Shown here: positions 1 to 13,899 of the stretch, piece after piece | Numbering within the stretch: position 1 is the first letter of the stretch | Layout: each line of letters opens with the position of its first letter | Origin: Diogma glabrata | Lineage: Eukaryota; Arthropoda; Insecta; Diptera; Cylindrotomidae | NCBI GenBank assembly: GCA_963693315.1 | Contig: OY856186.1 | Coordinates: 76,606,042 to 76,670,041 of the forward strand | Direction of reading: 5' to 3' | DNA length: 64,000 nucleotides | Program-made: the position numbers and the translations under genes | Notes under the pieces: model-generated | Databases searched by the model: none | What the model saw: only the letters and a program-made list of their open reading frames with translations | What the model was told of the DNA's origin: nothing

Positions 1-1350
1 TCGATGATAGAGTTAGAATTTCCAAGAGGTACAAAAAGATGACTCGTGCTATATTAAGCAGTGTAAGGTCGTAAGCTGCCATAAATTCTAAAATCTAAAA
101 CAATGTCTTATCTCCTACATGTTCTAAGCTCGCCACAAGCAGGTGAATTGCTGTTAAACACGTCAGTAGCTATAAGCTCCTTCTATGATGGCTTTATGCT
201 TATACTTCTAGAGCGTTCATATGCTTCATGAATTTTGCAATTTCATCGTTTGGTAAAAAATAGTACTGGTAGATCATAAAGCTCATCGTTTTGACCCACA
301 CGAGCCTGTGCACTGAAAAACCTTCTTTCACTATCGCTAGTTCCGCTTTGCATATATTAATGCCTGCTCTGCCGGATTGGACATGATACCAAACAGTAGA
401 CTAGCGTTTTCTGCATTGTACGCTAAAAACCAAAATGTCCACCTTTTTTTCCTTTGTTACAACTATGAGCAGATCCCAGGTTGCTCTGGATTTGGCCAAA
501 TTTACTTGAATAACAATTAACATGTCGGACATCTTCTGCTACCTTGAGTGGGCGACCCTTCTTTATCTTCGTCACAGCCCGCATTCGTTAATGTCTCGGA
601 TTTCAAAAGTAACCATCTTGGTAAGGCTCATGTCTTCAGCTAAATCCTTGGTTGACTATATGTCAAAACATGACTGAATTTGATTGAATCTTCGACCGCA
701 AGAGCCATTAGCAGTTCTTCCTTTTGGTGCCTTATATTTTTTTGAGTTCCACTCCAAATTCTTCAGATTTTACCGAAAATTTAAGATCATTTAAAATATT
801 AGCATATGAGCTTCCTGCTTTTGCACAGGTTTTAATTATATCACTGTGCTTTTTTTACTTTCCCTTTGCAAGTCCGTTTATTCCTGTTGCGAGCTGTTTT
901 CCTGCCACAATAGTTGCTCGCAGGCGGTGGGAAAACTTAACTACCCTCCTTATTATTATTCAGCGATGTCTCTTCCATTGGCCCCTTTCTTTTACTGGAG
1001 ATCACACGTGGCTTGATTTTGGTGCCATTTTTGCTGAATCAGCTGATACGTTTCTACCTTTATTTGATGATGCACAAAAATCGTTTCTCCTTTTTCCGCA
1101 TGTTTCTTGTTGCCTTGTTGGTATAGATTGCTTTCTAGCATTCATGAGAAAAATTGAGGGATTCACCCACATTACTTACTGCTGTTTCCCGGCATGGATG
1201 TTGATTCTTGGTTTAAGAAAATCTAACAACTCCGTAATTTATTTCCCTAGTCTTACCCAGTAGTTCATATCTGCTAACAGTCTCCATTTTCTTCGTTTCA
1301 GTTTTACGTACTCCCGACAGCGATGGCTATGGAGAAGAACGCTACACTTT
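1..1350 (-). pseudogene. R1/LOA-like LINE relic: end of ORF1 and endonuclease start of ORF2
   Basis: Read on the minus strand, this is the ORF1-ORF2 junction of a non-LTR retrotransposon. Around 517-423 the reading VIQVNLAKSRATWDLL, then KEKKVDILVFS, matches the opening strand of the APE-type endonuclease of R1/LOA/Jockey-like elements. Around 362-206 a second block contains GFSVHRLVWV and YYFLPNDEIAKF, the usual 'scY.sPN..i..F' stretch. Around 88-20 there is EFMAAYDLTLLN followed, in another frame, by GNSNSII, the end of the endonuclease. Upstream, 830-745 reads SSYANILNDLK, like the C-terminal part of R1-type Gag, and 630-600 reads MVTFEIRDIN. The blocks are separated by stops and frameshifts, so it is dead. 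The element continues beyond position 1. A plus-strand 179-codon ORF at 724-1263 is antisense to it and is not a gene. Confidence 0.78.
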
Positions 1351-2873
1351 CTCACATGGTCCTTTTTTTAATACAGATCTGGGTGCTATATCGCTCTTCT
1401 TAAAACAAACAACTAAAAATAATTCATCACCATATCCTTAGTTTATTCTTGTCATTATATCTGTTGCCTAAGCCAAGATTGTCACCAAGGTAACATTGCA
1501 GTAACTTGATCTAAATGACCTAGAGCCTGCTTTCCCATTTCCTGTACCCGCTGGTACTGGGATTCCGCCTCCATGCAGCGTCATTTTTTATCCTTCGTTC
1601 CTCTTTATGTCAATTTAGTGTCAAAGTTTTTCCTCCGCACTAGGTTTCGTTATAGTACATAATAATTCCTCTAGGTTGTAGACTGTAATCTATCTCCTAG
1701 AGAAAAAAACTGTATTGCGACTACCCCTAACATAAAGAACAGTCGATTTTTGTGCCACTCCTCCTTGGAAAATATTTTTGAATATACATTCGCAGGGAAG
1801 GTGGAACCTCTTAAATTGCTAAACTAACATTCAATACAGAAAAATAATAGGATAGCTCTTAAATGAGGAGAGACTAGATGCGGGTAAAAGATGAATTGAT
1901 TAAAATACGATAACCTTTGTTTGAGTCATATAAATTGCAAAATCCAGAACGAGCAATCTTCTTGGGCGTTCTGCATCTAAAACACATAGATCAACCACTT
2001 TTGTTAAATAGTTATTGAAAATAAATCGCACATCCTTATACTTATTTTATATATTTTTACCTATAACTAACTTTAACTTACCTATAACTAAAAACCAATA
2101 ATTCAAAATCTGTAACACAAAAACCATTCAAAATGACATAACATGAAATGAACTAAAAATAATTCATAACAATCTTAACATTATACCAAAAAAAATCACA
2201 CCATTTAACTCTTTTCTCAAATCACCATTATATCTATAATCACCCTAAAGACTATACTCAAAAACTCATCAACTCATCAACAGACATTAAAATTTAAATA
2301 TCAAGAAAACTAAATAGAATTAGATATCCTAAATTTTCTTTTCGTTTTTCATATTAGGAAAATCTTTTGTTTTATTTCTATAAAATTATTTTTCATTTTA
2401 GAAAAAAAAATTGCAAAAGCGATTTATAAAGAAAAGGATTTACTATAAAAGTAAAATAGAAGGACTTTTATTTGTTAATTTCAAAATCAATAACTTTTGT
2501 TGTTGTTGTTATTATTATTTAATCTTTTCCTTTATCTTATTATCTTTGCCTTAATTTGTTTGAATGATTTAATAAAAATTTAATGAATTTCCGTAAATTT
2601 TTCTAAACAAGCATTAGAGGTTGTTAAGGATACTTTTATATAAAATATTTTGTTAATTAGTGTTGAAGAATTAAAACATTTTGAAATAATCTAATTTGAT
2701 TATTGTTTAACAAAGGCTTCAATACTACGGAACAATACTATTGAAGAATTGATTACTAATTACCTTTTGTTTTACGTCTTTTACATCTTACATGTAAACA
2801 TCAGCATACAATACGATTTCTTTCTTTTATAAACTTCTCTTCTAACTATCAATAAGAACTTTATTTGTATATT
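1351..2873. other. AT-rich intergenic DNA, no gene seen
   Basis: The first 400 bases are slightly richer in GC and may be more of the ORF1 region of the neighbouring LINE relic. The rest is AT-rich simple sequence without a credible reading frame. Confidence 0.5.
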
Positions 2874-3900
2874 ACTTCGGTCTGAAAGACCTAAGTATTA
2901 CATTCATGAGCTCAAAGTGAAATTCTCACCCCCATTTTTTTGGCATTTCTCGACGCGAATCTACTGATTCTAAAAAGCAAAAAAAAAAATATATATCGGT
3001 CTGTAGGCCGGCCGAATCAAGAAAACCGCTGGACGGATTTGAAATTTTTTTTTTCTAAAAATAGGATTACTCAATGGGCAGAGCCGAAAGTACGATGTGT
3101 TCGATAACTGTACCGGAAGTGTGTCCAAAAACTCGTCAAGTGTGTCAAAACAAGGAAATATGCATATTTTTTGCTTAAAAAACGTTCATTTTAAGTGATT
3201 ACGAGTAGGAACATTGAATTTGGAGAAATCTTGATGGTAGGGATTGGTATGTGAGACCAAAATCTAGATTTTTGTATTATAAGTTTGTCAAAAAAATGTT
3301 GTCAAGTGTGTCAAAAGAAAGATTTTTATTTATTTTTTTACCCAATTTTTTGGAAAAATAAAATTAATTGTTTGTACGACATGAAATTTTATTATGATCA
3401 TTGAGAATTATAAGTTAGTCAAAAAAATAATGTCAAGTGTGTCAAAAAAATGATATCATTTATTTTTTTAGATACTTTTTTGGAAAAATAAATTCAGCTG
3501 TTTGTTTAAGTTTGAATTTGTTATAGTTTTTGAAAAATTTTTGGAATTTTGGAAAATTTTAAATTTTTGATTTTATTATAATTTTCGGAATATTTTTAGA
3601 ATTTTGAAAAAAAAAATAGAATTTTTGAATTTTATATATACATATTTTAAGAATTTTGAAAAAAGTTTCAATTTTTGATTATGTAAGAATTTTTGGAATT
3701 TTGAAAAATTTTAAATTTTTGATTTTATTATAATTTTTATAATTTTGGAAAAAGTTACAATTTTTGATTTTGTTATAATTTTTGCAATATTTTTAGAATT
3801 TTAGAAAACAGTTTTAATATGTGATTTTGTAATAATTTTTGAAATATTTTTAGAATTTTTTTTGAAAGTTTTAATTTTTTATTTTACAAAACGCTAAATG
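2874..3900. repeat. Left arm of a long diverged inverted repeat
   Basis: This segment is repeated in inverted orientation at about 13900-14577. The outer ends agree best: acttcggtct at 2874 against agaccgaagt ending at 14577. Shared internal landmarks are cattctcgac/tttctcgacg, ccggccg, aaccgctgga, gtgttcgat, and tcaagtgtgtcaaaa, which occurs three times in the left arm (near 3138, 3303, 3430). The inner part is AT-rich with recurring 'tttttgattttattataattttt'-like phrases, also mirrored on the right. A third, short direct copy lies at 9107-9160. It could be the terminal inverted repeat of a large DNA element or two copies of one repeat family in opposite orientation; no clear target duplication was found. 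Confidence 0.65.
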
Positions 3901-4604
3901 GAGAGGTTTTTGAGTAGTTTGCTGATTGTATAATCTTTTCCCTAAATTATGTTAATATATGATCTGTTATAATTTTCCAACAACGTATAGATGTTTCGTG
4001 TTAGTTATGTAATACATATCTAAACAGAGTTAAGAAATACATGTACTTTAACAAAAAGTTATGTTTGATATACATCGCTGCCCAAAACTAAAAACCATGT
4101 CTTCATAAAAGTTTTTTGCCGAAAACTATATCAAAATCCTTAACCCAGACCGAAGTCTTGATATCTCAGAGCTTGAGATTTCAGCCCCTCCATAGTTTTT
4201 CTCTTAAGAATTGTATGCAATATTGTTTTTTCAACCTATTGAATAATGAACTTAACCTATTGTATTACGAAAATGTTCCTATAAAGAATGATCATTACAT
4301 AATGCTTTATGTGTGTATTAATCAAAATTCAAATTGTTTTGATTGTATTAAATATTATTGTTTCTAATTTCAATTACAAACGCTTTTCTATTTTTCTTAA
4401 AAATGAAATTAAGTAAAAATTCGTTTTCGTGTTTTCTTTTATGACACTAAAAACACCCTGACACTTTACAAAATGGCTGTCAGAAGCATATGACACCGTA
4501 GAGTTTTGAGATTTCTTCTTTTGTTTTCGGTATTATCTGTCAAACTGAAAATTTGATGAAAAGTTTTCACTTAAAAACATTACTTTTGCTGCTGTTATTA
4601 CGGA

Positions 4605-4858
4605 TCGTACCATATCATCGAAAAATCATACCATCAAAATATCGATAAATCGATAAATTCATACTATTGAAAAATCAAATAACCGAAAATCACAACATCG
4701 AAAATCATAGCACCGAAAGTTCAAACTGTCGAAAAATCATTCCATCGAAAGATCGTTACACCGAATTTTTTCGATGTAGTGAAAATATCATACCATCGAA
4801 AAACCAAATGATCGCGATTCCTAAAATCGAATAAAAAGTCATATTATCGAAAAACAGG
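4605..4858. repeat. Degenerate short tandem repeat (~16 bp, 'accatcgaaaaatcat')
   Basis: About fifteen imperfect units of roughly 16 bp carrying the core catcgaaaaatca or ccgaaaatca follow one another. Units vary in length and are interrupted, so this is an old minisatellite. It ends just before the hAT element. Confidence 0.6.
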
Positions 4859-4890
4859 GTTTACTCTCCTCATATTATATTATATATTGT

Positions 4891-6389
4891 TAGGGCTCGT
4901 ATACTCGGGTATCGGATAACCGGGTACCCGGGTATTTTACCAAAAATTTTACTACTCGAATATCCGGGTAATAGCTTCGAGTACCCGGGTACAACAAAAA
5001 CAAAATTCTTATGAAGCTCTGTCACTTTTGCTGATTTATTCAAAAAATAATTTCATAAAATATATGTTGCATTGGTGTATTTTAGATAAGTTCGTAAATC
5101 AGCTAAGGCCGTCAAATAGTTACGAAGCTTGTAAGTCACAAAGTATGGAGCGTTTTACCAAAGAAGATTTATAAAATGAATGAATCTAGATTTTTTAGAA
5201 ATACTTCTATCACCTTAAAATGTAGATCCTTGAAAGATTCCTGAGTACTCCCACACAAACGACTACAGTCATTTTCCGATGGTTTAGTTTCTTTTATTTT
5301 TGTAATTAGAGCACGTAGAAGTTCAGGAAGGTCAAAAGTTGAAACTAATTTTAGATTGTAAAACACGGTGGAACATACTTATTGCAGCAATAAATCGATT
5401 TCTTAAATTAAAAAATTGCATTAATACTACACTCGATGAGCTAGGCGCTGACAAAATGAACGAATGCGATTTAGAAATATTAAAAGAAATCTCTTTTATT
5501 CTCGAACCACTTATGTTAGCAGTACAAGAACTGAATACAAAAAACGCCACCCTAATAACAGCTGAAGGTACTTCTATGTACTAAAAAAATAAACGAGAAT
5601 AGTACACCTCTTTCTCGTGAACTATTTGAAAAACGAAGTTAATGAACGTCGACAAAAGGATATAATAACATTATTGTTATATTTGCATCATTGTATTTTT
5701 TCAAAAGGCAATGAGTTTTTAAGCTACGCAACCAAAATTTCTACAAAGCAGCTTGCTCATCAATTATTATTCCGTCTATACTCGAATGAAAACAACATCA
5801 GAGTTGCAGATCAAAGCTCAAGCTCTTCTGATTGAGAGCGGGAACCAACATCAGTATATAATGAGTTACAGCATTGTCTTGCATTATATATAACTAAAAC
5901 CAAAGAAAAAAGCGAAAATTTAAATTTGAGCAATCCCTTCTATTTATGCAGACAAATGGAGGTAAGCAAAACCACATGTTAGATAATCTGTACGCTTCAC
6001 TGCTTACTATAAATCCTACATCAACGGCATGCGAACGGGTGTTTTTAGTAGCCGGCAATATAATAACCAAAATTCGCAGTTCGTTAGCTCCTTCCACACT
6101 CAACGGCTTAGTATTTTTAAAATACTATTTTATAAACAAAAAGTTATAGTAAATATTATATTATTATAAAATTTGATTTCATTTAACGTTTAACATATTT
6201 TTAAGAATTAAATTAATTGAATTAAATAAATATCAATATTAATTGAATTAAATATGTACAAATGAACTATTAAAAATTTGTTTTGTTTTAATTATCCAAC
6301 TACCCGGGTTACCCGGGTAACCCGGGTATTTGAGTAAAATAACTACTCGATACCCGGGTACTTAATGTTCGAGTATTTTACGAGCCCTA
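4891..6389 (+). mobile_element. hAT-family DNA transposon (1499 bp, internally deleted)
   Basis: The element begins tagggctcgta and ends tacgagcccta, giving inverted termini that continue imperfectly as tactcg / cgagta. It is flanked by a perfect 8-bp target duplication, tatattgt, at 4883-4890 and 6390-6397, the length hAT transposases make. Both ends carry several copies of the palindromic subterminal motif acccgggta (near 4921-4935 and 4983-4993 on the left; 6300-6360 on the right), resembling the subterminal repeats bound by hAT transposases. Inside lies a broken hAT transposase in plus orientation. The N-terminal DNA-binding half is missing, so this copy is a deletion derivative. Confidence 0.92.
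5090..6149 (+). pseudogene. hAT transposase relic (C-terminal half)
   Basis: Three open blocks separated by stops or frameshifts represent the catalytic and dimerisation regions of a hAT transposase. Block one (5339-5584) contains LILDCKTRWN, the conserved 'D..TRWns' segment of the RNase H-like fold. Block two (5617-5835) is helical. Block three (5946-6149) contains LLTINPTSTACERVF and AGNIITKIRSSL, the hallmark hAT C-terminal dimerisation domain (Dimer_Tnp_hAT). The region upstream of 5339 contains only a decayed trace, and the BED zinc finger is absent. Minus-strand ORFs at 5169-5550 and 5894-6103 are antisense shadows. Confidence 0.88.
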
Positions 6390-9106
<2,717 letters not shown>

Positions 9107-9160
9107 CTTCGGTCTGAAATACCTAAATATTGCAGCCAACTTTTTTGACATTTCTCGACG
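9107..9160. repeat. Short third copy of the 2874/14577 repeat end
   Basis: The sequence cttcggtctgaaatacctaa followed by tgacatttctcgacg matches the outer end of the repeat at 2876-2958 in the same orientation. Only the terminal ~55 bp are preserved. Confidence 0.6.
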
Positions 9161-9435
9161 AAAACTTAAATGTCATTTTTTCACAAAAGTAGTTATTATT
9201 GAAACGAAGCATTTACACTAAATAAAGAGGTATTGTAAAAAGTGTTCTTTACTAAAGGGAACGCTTCGTTGCGCTTCATTTCATATATTGTTTTATTTTT
9301 ATAATCCGAGTTTGGGTGAATATCCTCACGTAATAAATAGTTTAGGACTTTGGTGATACATTTATTACATGTTTTCCATTGATTCATGTTTTCCCGAGTT
9401 CATTCAAGTTTTTCCAAAACATTTGAAAAAAAAAA

Positions 9436-9510
9436 TTGTTACTAGGACTGTGTTCAAATCCATGCTATTTAGTACTAAAAATTCTAAATTGAAATAGTCA
9501 AAAATTTGAA
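9436..9510. repeat. Left inverted-repeat flank of the RTE-bearing segment
   Basis: The strand gactgtgttcaaatccatgc, continuing through tatttagtactaaaaattct, is the reverse complement (about 85% by eye) of 13290-13350. The two copies face each other across the RTE-like LINE, as if the LINE had landed inside a small inverted-repeat element. Confidence 0.5.
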
Positions 9511-9842
9511 AAGATATTTGTTTTTTGACACATTTTAAATTTATATTGCAGAACTGCTTGAATTATCATTGTGTTGTCATTGTTTCTATTAATTTTTTGT
9601 TATTTTCTACTAACTTGGCACATAGTTTCAATTTCATATTTATTATGGTAAACAACATAAACTGTCTTGTAATTTTTTGTGATTTTCCATGCCTTATAAT
9701 CATGTAATATAGCAACTCAGTATTTTATATTGAAATCTCCTCGCCGAATTCTAGTTTTTTAAATTTAAATGAAAAAACATACATAACAATGCTTAACTTT
9801 CAATTTAGAATATATTTGAATTTTTTTTTCTCTCTCTGGCGT

Positions 9843-12800
9843 TTACATCCCATGAAGGGATTTTGCCGTCTGTGCCACCAGCTTCCAATCATCTCGTTCC
9901 ATGACCAGTTGACCCCAGTTTCGACATCCTATATCACGAAGGTCTTGGATGATGTCATCACGCCAGCGTTGTCTAGGTCTTCCTCTTCGACGAACACCAG
10001 CTGGTTGTTGTTGGGACGCTTTTTTTATCATTCTTTCTAATGGAGCCCTTTCTACATGACCAAACCATCTGATCCGGTTAGATTTAATGAATCCGATTAC
10101 ATCGCAGCCTCCAAGAAGCTGTCTGATTTCGTGATTCATTCGGATTCTATACTGATTTTCAGCAACTTTACATGGACCATAAATTGTTCGTATGACCTTC
10201 CTCTCGAATGTTGATAAAATTCTACAATCGGAGGAAGTCAGTGTCCAGCTTTCACTTCCAAATGTAAGCACAGGTCGAATTAATGTTTTGTAAAGTGTGA
10301 GTTTACACGACCGCGAAAGATGTTTTGATCGCAGAAGTTTTGAGTATGCGTAGAAAACTCTGTATGCGGCAGAGACACGGGCTTTGATATCTGCCTGCAT
10401 GTCATTTGACGATGTTATTACAGACCCGAGGTATTTGAAGTTTTCCACGCGTTCCACTTCGTAGTCGCCAGTATCCAGATTTCCGGGAGGTATGTTCTTA
10501 GATGTTGTTAGCACTTTAGTCTTGCCGGTGTTGATGCATAATCCAAGTCGTTTAGCATTTCTTTCAAGCTGAGAGAGACTATCTTTAATATCGCTCGTTC
10601 TACGTCCGAGAAGCACAATATCATCTGCGTAGCCAAGAACTTGACTAGATTTATTATATATGCAGTTTTGCGTCTCAATTCGGCTTTTTCTTATCGCGTA
10701 CTCTAGCGCCAAATTAAACAGTACAGGCGCGAGTGCATCACCTTGTCGAACACCTGATGTTATATCGAAAGGATCAGAAACTGACCCTTCGATTACTATT
10801 CTACAATTTGATCCCGATGTTGTGAGTTTGCACAGAGAAACAAGTTTCTCTGGGATACCAAGGCATATGAGTGCGGACCAGAGGTTGTCGCGGATGATAC
10901 TATCATATGCTTGCCTGAAATCAACGTAGAGCTGGTGAATGCTGATGTTGTACTCCCAACATTTTTCCAGAATCATCCTTAATGTAAAACATTGATCTGT
11001 GGTTGAGCGGTTGGGACGAAAACCACACTGATAGTCACCGATGATAGATTCGGCGAACGGGATGAGTCGAGCAAGTACAACATTAGCTAGTATTTTATAT
11101 GCAGTGTTCAACAGTGCGATGCCACGATAATTTTCACACTTTAGACGGTCACCTTTCTTATGTAGCGGAACAATGAGAGCTGTTTTCCATCCAGCAGGTA
11201 GTTCTTCTTGGTCCCAGATTGCAAGAATCAGATCGTATATACGTGAGACCAGAGCTGCTCCTCCATTTTTCAAAAGTTCAGCGGGAATTCCATCGAAACC
11301 TGGTGATTTGCCATTTTTCAGTTTTTTAATTGCAGCTTCCACTTCCTCTATTGCTGGGTAAGGGACAAAAATCTCCTCAGTTGATGGAGCAATTGCTCGA
11401 ATAGGATGAACTTCATTCGTCCTATTCAATAGGTCTTGAAAGTGGGATCGCCACACTGCCAGCACATCACGTTCACTTGTTGTAAGTTCATTATTTTCAT
11501 TTTTGATGGCTGTAGATCTTGGGTGGAAATCTTTTGTCAGATTCCTTGCATTGGCAAAGCACTCTTTTGAATTTCCGCTGGCCGCATGTTGGTTGATGTC
11601 TTCAATGCAGCTCTTCATGTGTTCGCGTTTCTTTTTACGTAGAAGTTTTGCTGAGACTTTCCTGGCGCATAGATAATCAGATTGGGAGCTTCGGGTGTTC
11701 CTTGTTAACCATTTTTCTCGCAGTTTTTGTTTATGTTCAACGGATTGGCGGCACTCGTCGTCGAACCATTCGTTGTGTGATTTCGGTGGCCGCTTTCCGA
11801 TTGTAGTTTGTGCTGCGGCTATAATGGTTGATTGAAGCGTTTGCCATTCTTCTTGTATGTTAAATGGCATCTCAGAAGAGATGTCATGCTCTTCTATGCT
11901 TTGCGTTACAATTTCCTGATATCTGTTCAGCGTTTCCGGATGTTTAAATGCATCGACGTTCCAGCGCACGGTCTTTTTTGCTTGTCTATTAAATGTAGAT
12001 GATAATTTGCACTTGTATTTAAAGATGACAAGCATATGATCAGTGTCCATATCAGCACCTCTGTATGATCGAACGTCAGTTACACTTGTGGAGTGTCTCT
12101 TAGAAATCATGACGTGATCGATTTGATTTTCCGTTCTTCCGTCATTTGATTTCCACGTTGCCTTGTGGATTCTCTTGTGAGGGAAGAAAGTGCTGGAAAT
12201 TACTAGATCATACATCATAGCCAGCTCGGCTGCGCGAAAACCGTTATTGTTGCTGGTATGATGCAAGCTGTTAGGGCCGATATGTGTTTTAAGTTCTGCA
12301 ATCCTACCGATTTGAGCATTAAAGTCACCTACCACGATTTTTATATCGTGCCGCGGGATTTTATTGATGACTTCTTCGAGTTCTAGGAAGAACAGGTCTT
12401 TAATATCATCTGCTTTATCTTCAGTAGGTGCATGAACATTGACGATCGTTACATTGAATTTTTGCGTGCGGATTCTCAGTGTGCATAACCGCATATTAAT
12501 TGGGCAAAAGTCGATAACATGCTGATTCACGCGACGGTGTATAAGAAAGCCAACTCCAAATTCTCCTCCGTTTTGATGACCGCAATAATAAAGAGTGTAT
12601 CCTTTCGCTGTTTCATGGATTCCACTACCTGGCCATCTTAGCTCTTGTAATGCCACTATATCTAGTGTGTAGCTCTCGACTTGTTGTGTGAGTTTTAGGA
12701 GATCTCCTGGTCTTCTGAGGCTTAGCACGTTCCAGGTTCCCATTTTTAAATCGTAGTCCGGGTACAGTTTCCGAGGTCGTTCCAATAATGATTCCGAGAT

Positions 12801-12872
12801 ATTCCGAGGCCTGTGTACAGAATTCATGACAATAATTTTTTTACGGAAATGGGGTGTTAGCCCTTCGCCCAA
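9843..12872 (-). CDS. RTE-like LINE polyprotein: APE endonuclease + reverse transcriptase (1009 aa)
   Basis: Intact single ORF. Residues about 44-285 are an APE-type endonuclease that would nick target DNA: MGTWNVLSL (45-52), ALQELRW with the metal-binding Glu (74-80), VVGDFNAQIG (180-189), QIDHVMIS (250-257) and the final TDHMLV histidine (277-282). Residues about 500-830 are the reverse transcriptase: GFDGIPAELLKNG, NYRGIALLNTAYKILA, QLYVDFRQAYDSI with a catalytic Asp, SGVRQGDALAPVLFN, and LGYADDIVLL with the catalytic pair at 750-751, then NFKYLGSVI. The C-terminal part ends in RIRWFGHVER and RRRGRPRQRWRDD, typical of RTE/BovB-like proteins. No RNase H or Gag ORF is seen. Length fits RTE elements (about 1000 aa). 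The start ATG follows an upstream stop region; the later Met at residue 44 or 16 could also serve. All key residues are present, so the copy may be active or very recently so. Plus-strand ORFs inside it are shadows. Confidence 0.93.
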   Translation of the reverse strand: MGEGLTPHFRKKIIVMNSVHRPRNISESLLERPRKLYPDYDLKMGTWNVLSLRRPGDLLKLTQQVESYTLDIVALQELRWPGSGIHETAKGYTLYYCGHQNGGEFGVGFLIHRRVNQHVIDFCPINMRLCTLRIRTQKFNVTIVNVHAPTEDKADDIKDLFFLELEEVINKIPRHDIKIVVGDFNAQIGRIAELKTHIGPNSLHHTSNNNGFRAAELAMMYDLVISSTFFPHKRIHKATWKSNDGRTENQIDHVMISKRHSTSVTDVRSYRGADMDTDHMLVIFKYKCKLSSTFNRQAKKTVRWNVDAFKHPETLNRYQEIVTQSIEEHDISSEMPFNIQEEWQTLQSTIIAAAQTTIGKRPPKSHNEWFDDECRQSVEHKQKLREKWLTRNTRSSQSDYLCARKVSAKLLRKKKREHMKSCIEDINQHAASGNSKECFANARNLTKDFHPRSTAIKNENNELTTSERDVLAVWRSHFQDLLNRTNEVHPIRAIAPSTEEIFVPYPAIEEVEAAIKKLKNGKSPGFDGIPAELLKNGGAALVSRIYDLILAIWDQEELPAGWKTALIVPLHKKGDRLKCENYRGIALLNTAYKILANVVLARLIPFAESIIGDYQCGFRPNRSTTDQCFTLRMILEKCWEYNISIHQLYVDFRQAYDSIIRDNLWSALICLGIPEKLVSLCKLTTSGSNCRIVIEGSVSDPFDITSGVRQGDALAPVLFNLALEYAIRKSRIETQNCIYNKSSQVLGYADDIVLLGRRTSDIKDSLSQLERNAKRLGLCINTGKTKVLTTSKNIPPGNLDTGDYEVERVENFKYLGSVITSSNDMQADIKARVSAAYRVFYAYSKLLRSKHLSRSCKLTLYKTLIRPVLTFGSESWTLTSSDCRILSTFERKVIRTIYGPCKVAENQYRIRMNHEIRQLLGGCDVIGFIKSNRIRWFGHVERAPLERMIKKASQQQPAGVRRRGRPRQRWRDDIIQDLRDIGCRNWGQLVMERDDWKLVAQTAKSLHGM

Positions 12873-12930
12873 CCCAAATTTTCGTGAATGGGTTCGTTCT
12901 GCATCTTAAGGTCACCAGAAAAAACCTTTT

Positions 12931-13092
12931 TACACGTTTATATAGCGAGCCGCTTGATCCAAGTCAGACGCCCGCTGCAAGCCGCCCCTAACATGGAGAA
13001 CAGACGCTTTCTACACATTTATATAGCGAGCCGCTTGATCCAAGACAGACGCCCGCTCCAAGCCGCCCCTAACATGGAGAACAGACGCTTGA
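12931..13092 (-). repeat. Two 81-bp tandem repeats in the LINE 5' region
   Basis: Unit one 12931-13011 and unit two 13012-13092 are nearly identical (tatagcgagccgcttgatcc, then cagacgcccgct and aacatggagaacagacgctt). Tandem repeats upstream of a LINE ORF commonly act as promoter monomers; that role is inferred here. Confidence 0.85.
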
Positions 13093-13285
13093 GTTGCATT
13101 GGTTTTATGGCGCCAATGACTCGCCATGGTGCAGAATCATTGAGTATAAGCAGTATTTACTCTGCCCCTCTCAACTACACCAACCTAATTCTGTTAGCGT
13201 TACCCAGGTAGCACGGCGTGGACGTAGAATTTCGGATTTTCGCTACCCACCATATTTGAATTGGAACGATGAAATTGCGAATTTG

Positions 13286-13390
13286 ACAGTTTTAGTACAA
13301 TTTAGAAGTTTTGGTACTCAATAGCATGGATTGGAACACAGTCAGACTCGATTCCAATTAGCTGCTAAATTGTACTAAACTGCTGAATCT
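13286..13390. repeat. Imperfect foldback sequence right of the LINE
   Basis: The arm cagttttagtacaatttag (13289-13308 region) is mirrored by ctaaattgtactaaactg (13365-13382), and attggaa by ttccaat nearer the centre. The left arm also matches, inverted, 9436-9510 on the other side of the LINE. Confidence 0.55.
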
Positions 13391-13899
13391 AAATTTAATT
13401 TCACATAATTACCTAATTTTAATGTAAATTAATGTAATCAAGTTGTCAGATGTTGTTTACAGTAGGAATTGATTTATATGTCAGTTTTTATAGAGGTTTT
13501 CGAATTAAAATAACTTGACTTTGATTTTATCTTATTCCAACCGTGTTTGTGTATTTTTTCCCTCCTTTTTGTGCCGCATCGTAAATAATATTTTACAAGT
13601 TCAGCCGTTCTCAAACATCATTTAAAAATTCTTTTAAAATATTAAAGTGTAAGGTTAGATTTATTTAAATGCCGTCATCAAGAAGCTTTACGTGTAAAAA
13701 TTGTCCAAATTTATTTTGCTTTTTTTATGGAAGTTACATAATACATGCTGCTAAAAAAATCACTCCTTTTATAAGATCTGCATATTTTCATTACTTTGGC
13801 ATAGAATTGAATGAAGATAAACCATAAATGCCGAAAAATAGTTAAGTCAACTTAATACTTTCAAGATGGAACAGGGCAAAATGTTCATTGCTATAACTG
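13391..13899. other. AT-rich DNA, no gene seen
   Basis: No supported frame or repeat beyond simple AT sequence. Confidence 0.4.

Larger units (their letters stand above)
9815..13280 (-). mobile_element. RTE-like non-LTR retrotransposon
   Basis: A GC-richer island in AT-rich DNA carrying one long ORF on the minus strand. After the stop codon the 3' tail is only about 25 nt and ends in (GA)n followed by A9, as expected for RTE-type LINEs, which have very short 3' UTRs with simple-repeat tails. Upstream of the ORF lie two 81-bp tandem repeats. The 5' boundary is set roughly where the GC content falls, near 13260-13280. No target duplication was identified with certainty. Confidence 0.82.

Noticed and set aside
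724..1263. 179-codon plus-strand ORF
   Set aside because: It is antisense to the R1-like LINE relic and has no domain or coding signature.
10660..11361. Plus-strand ORFs inside the LINE
   Set aside because: Antisense shadows of the RT coding region.
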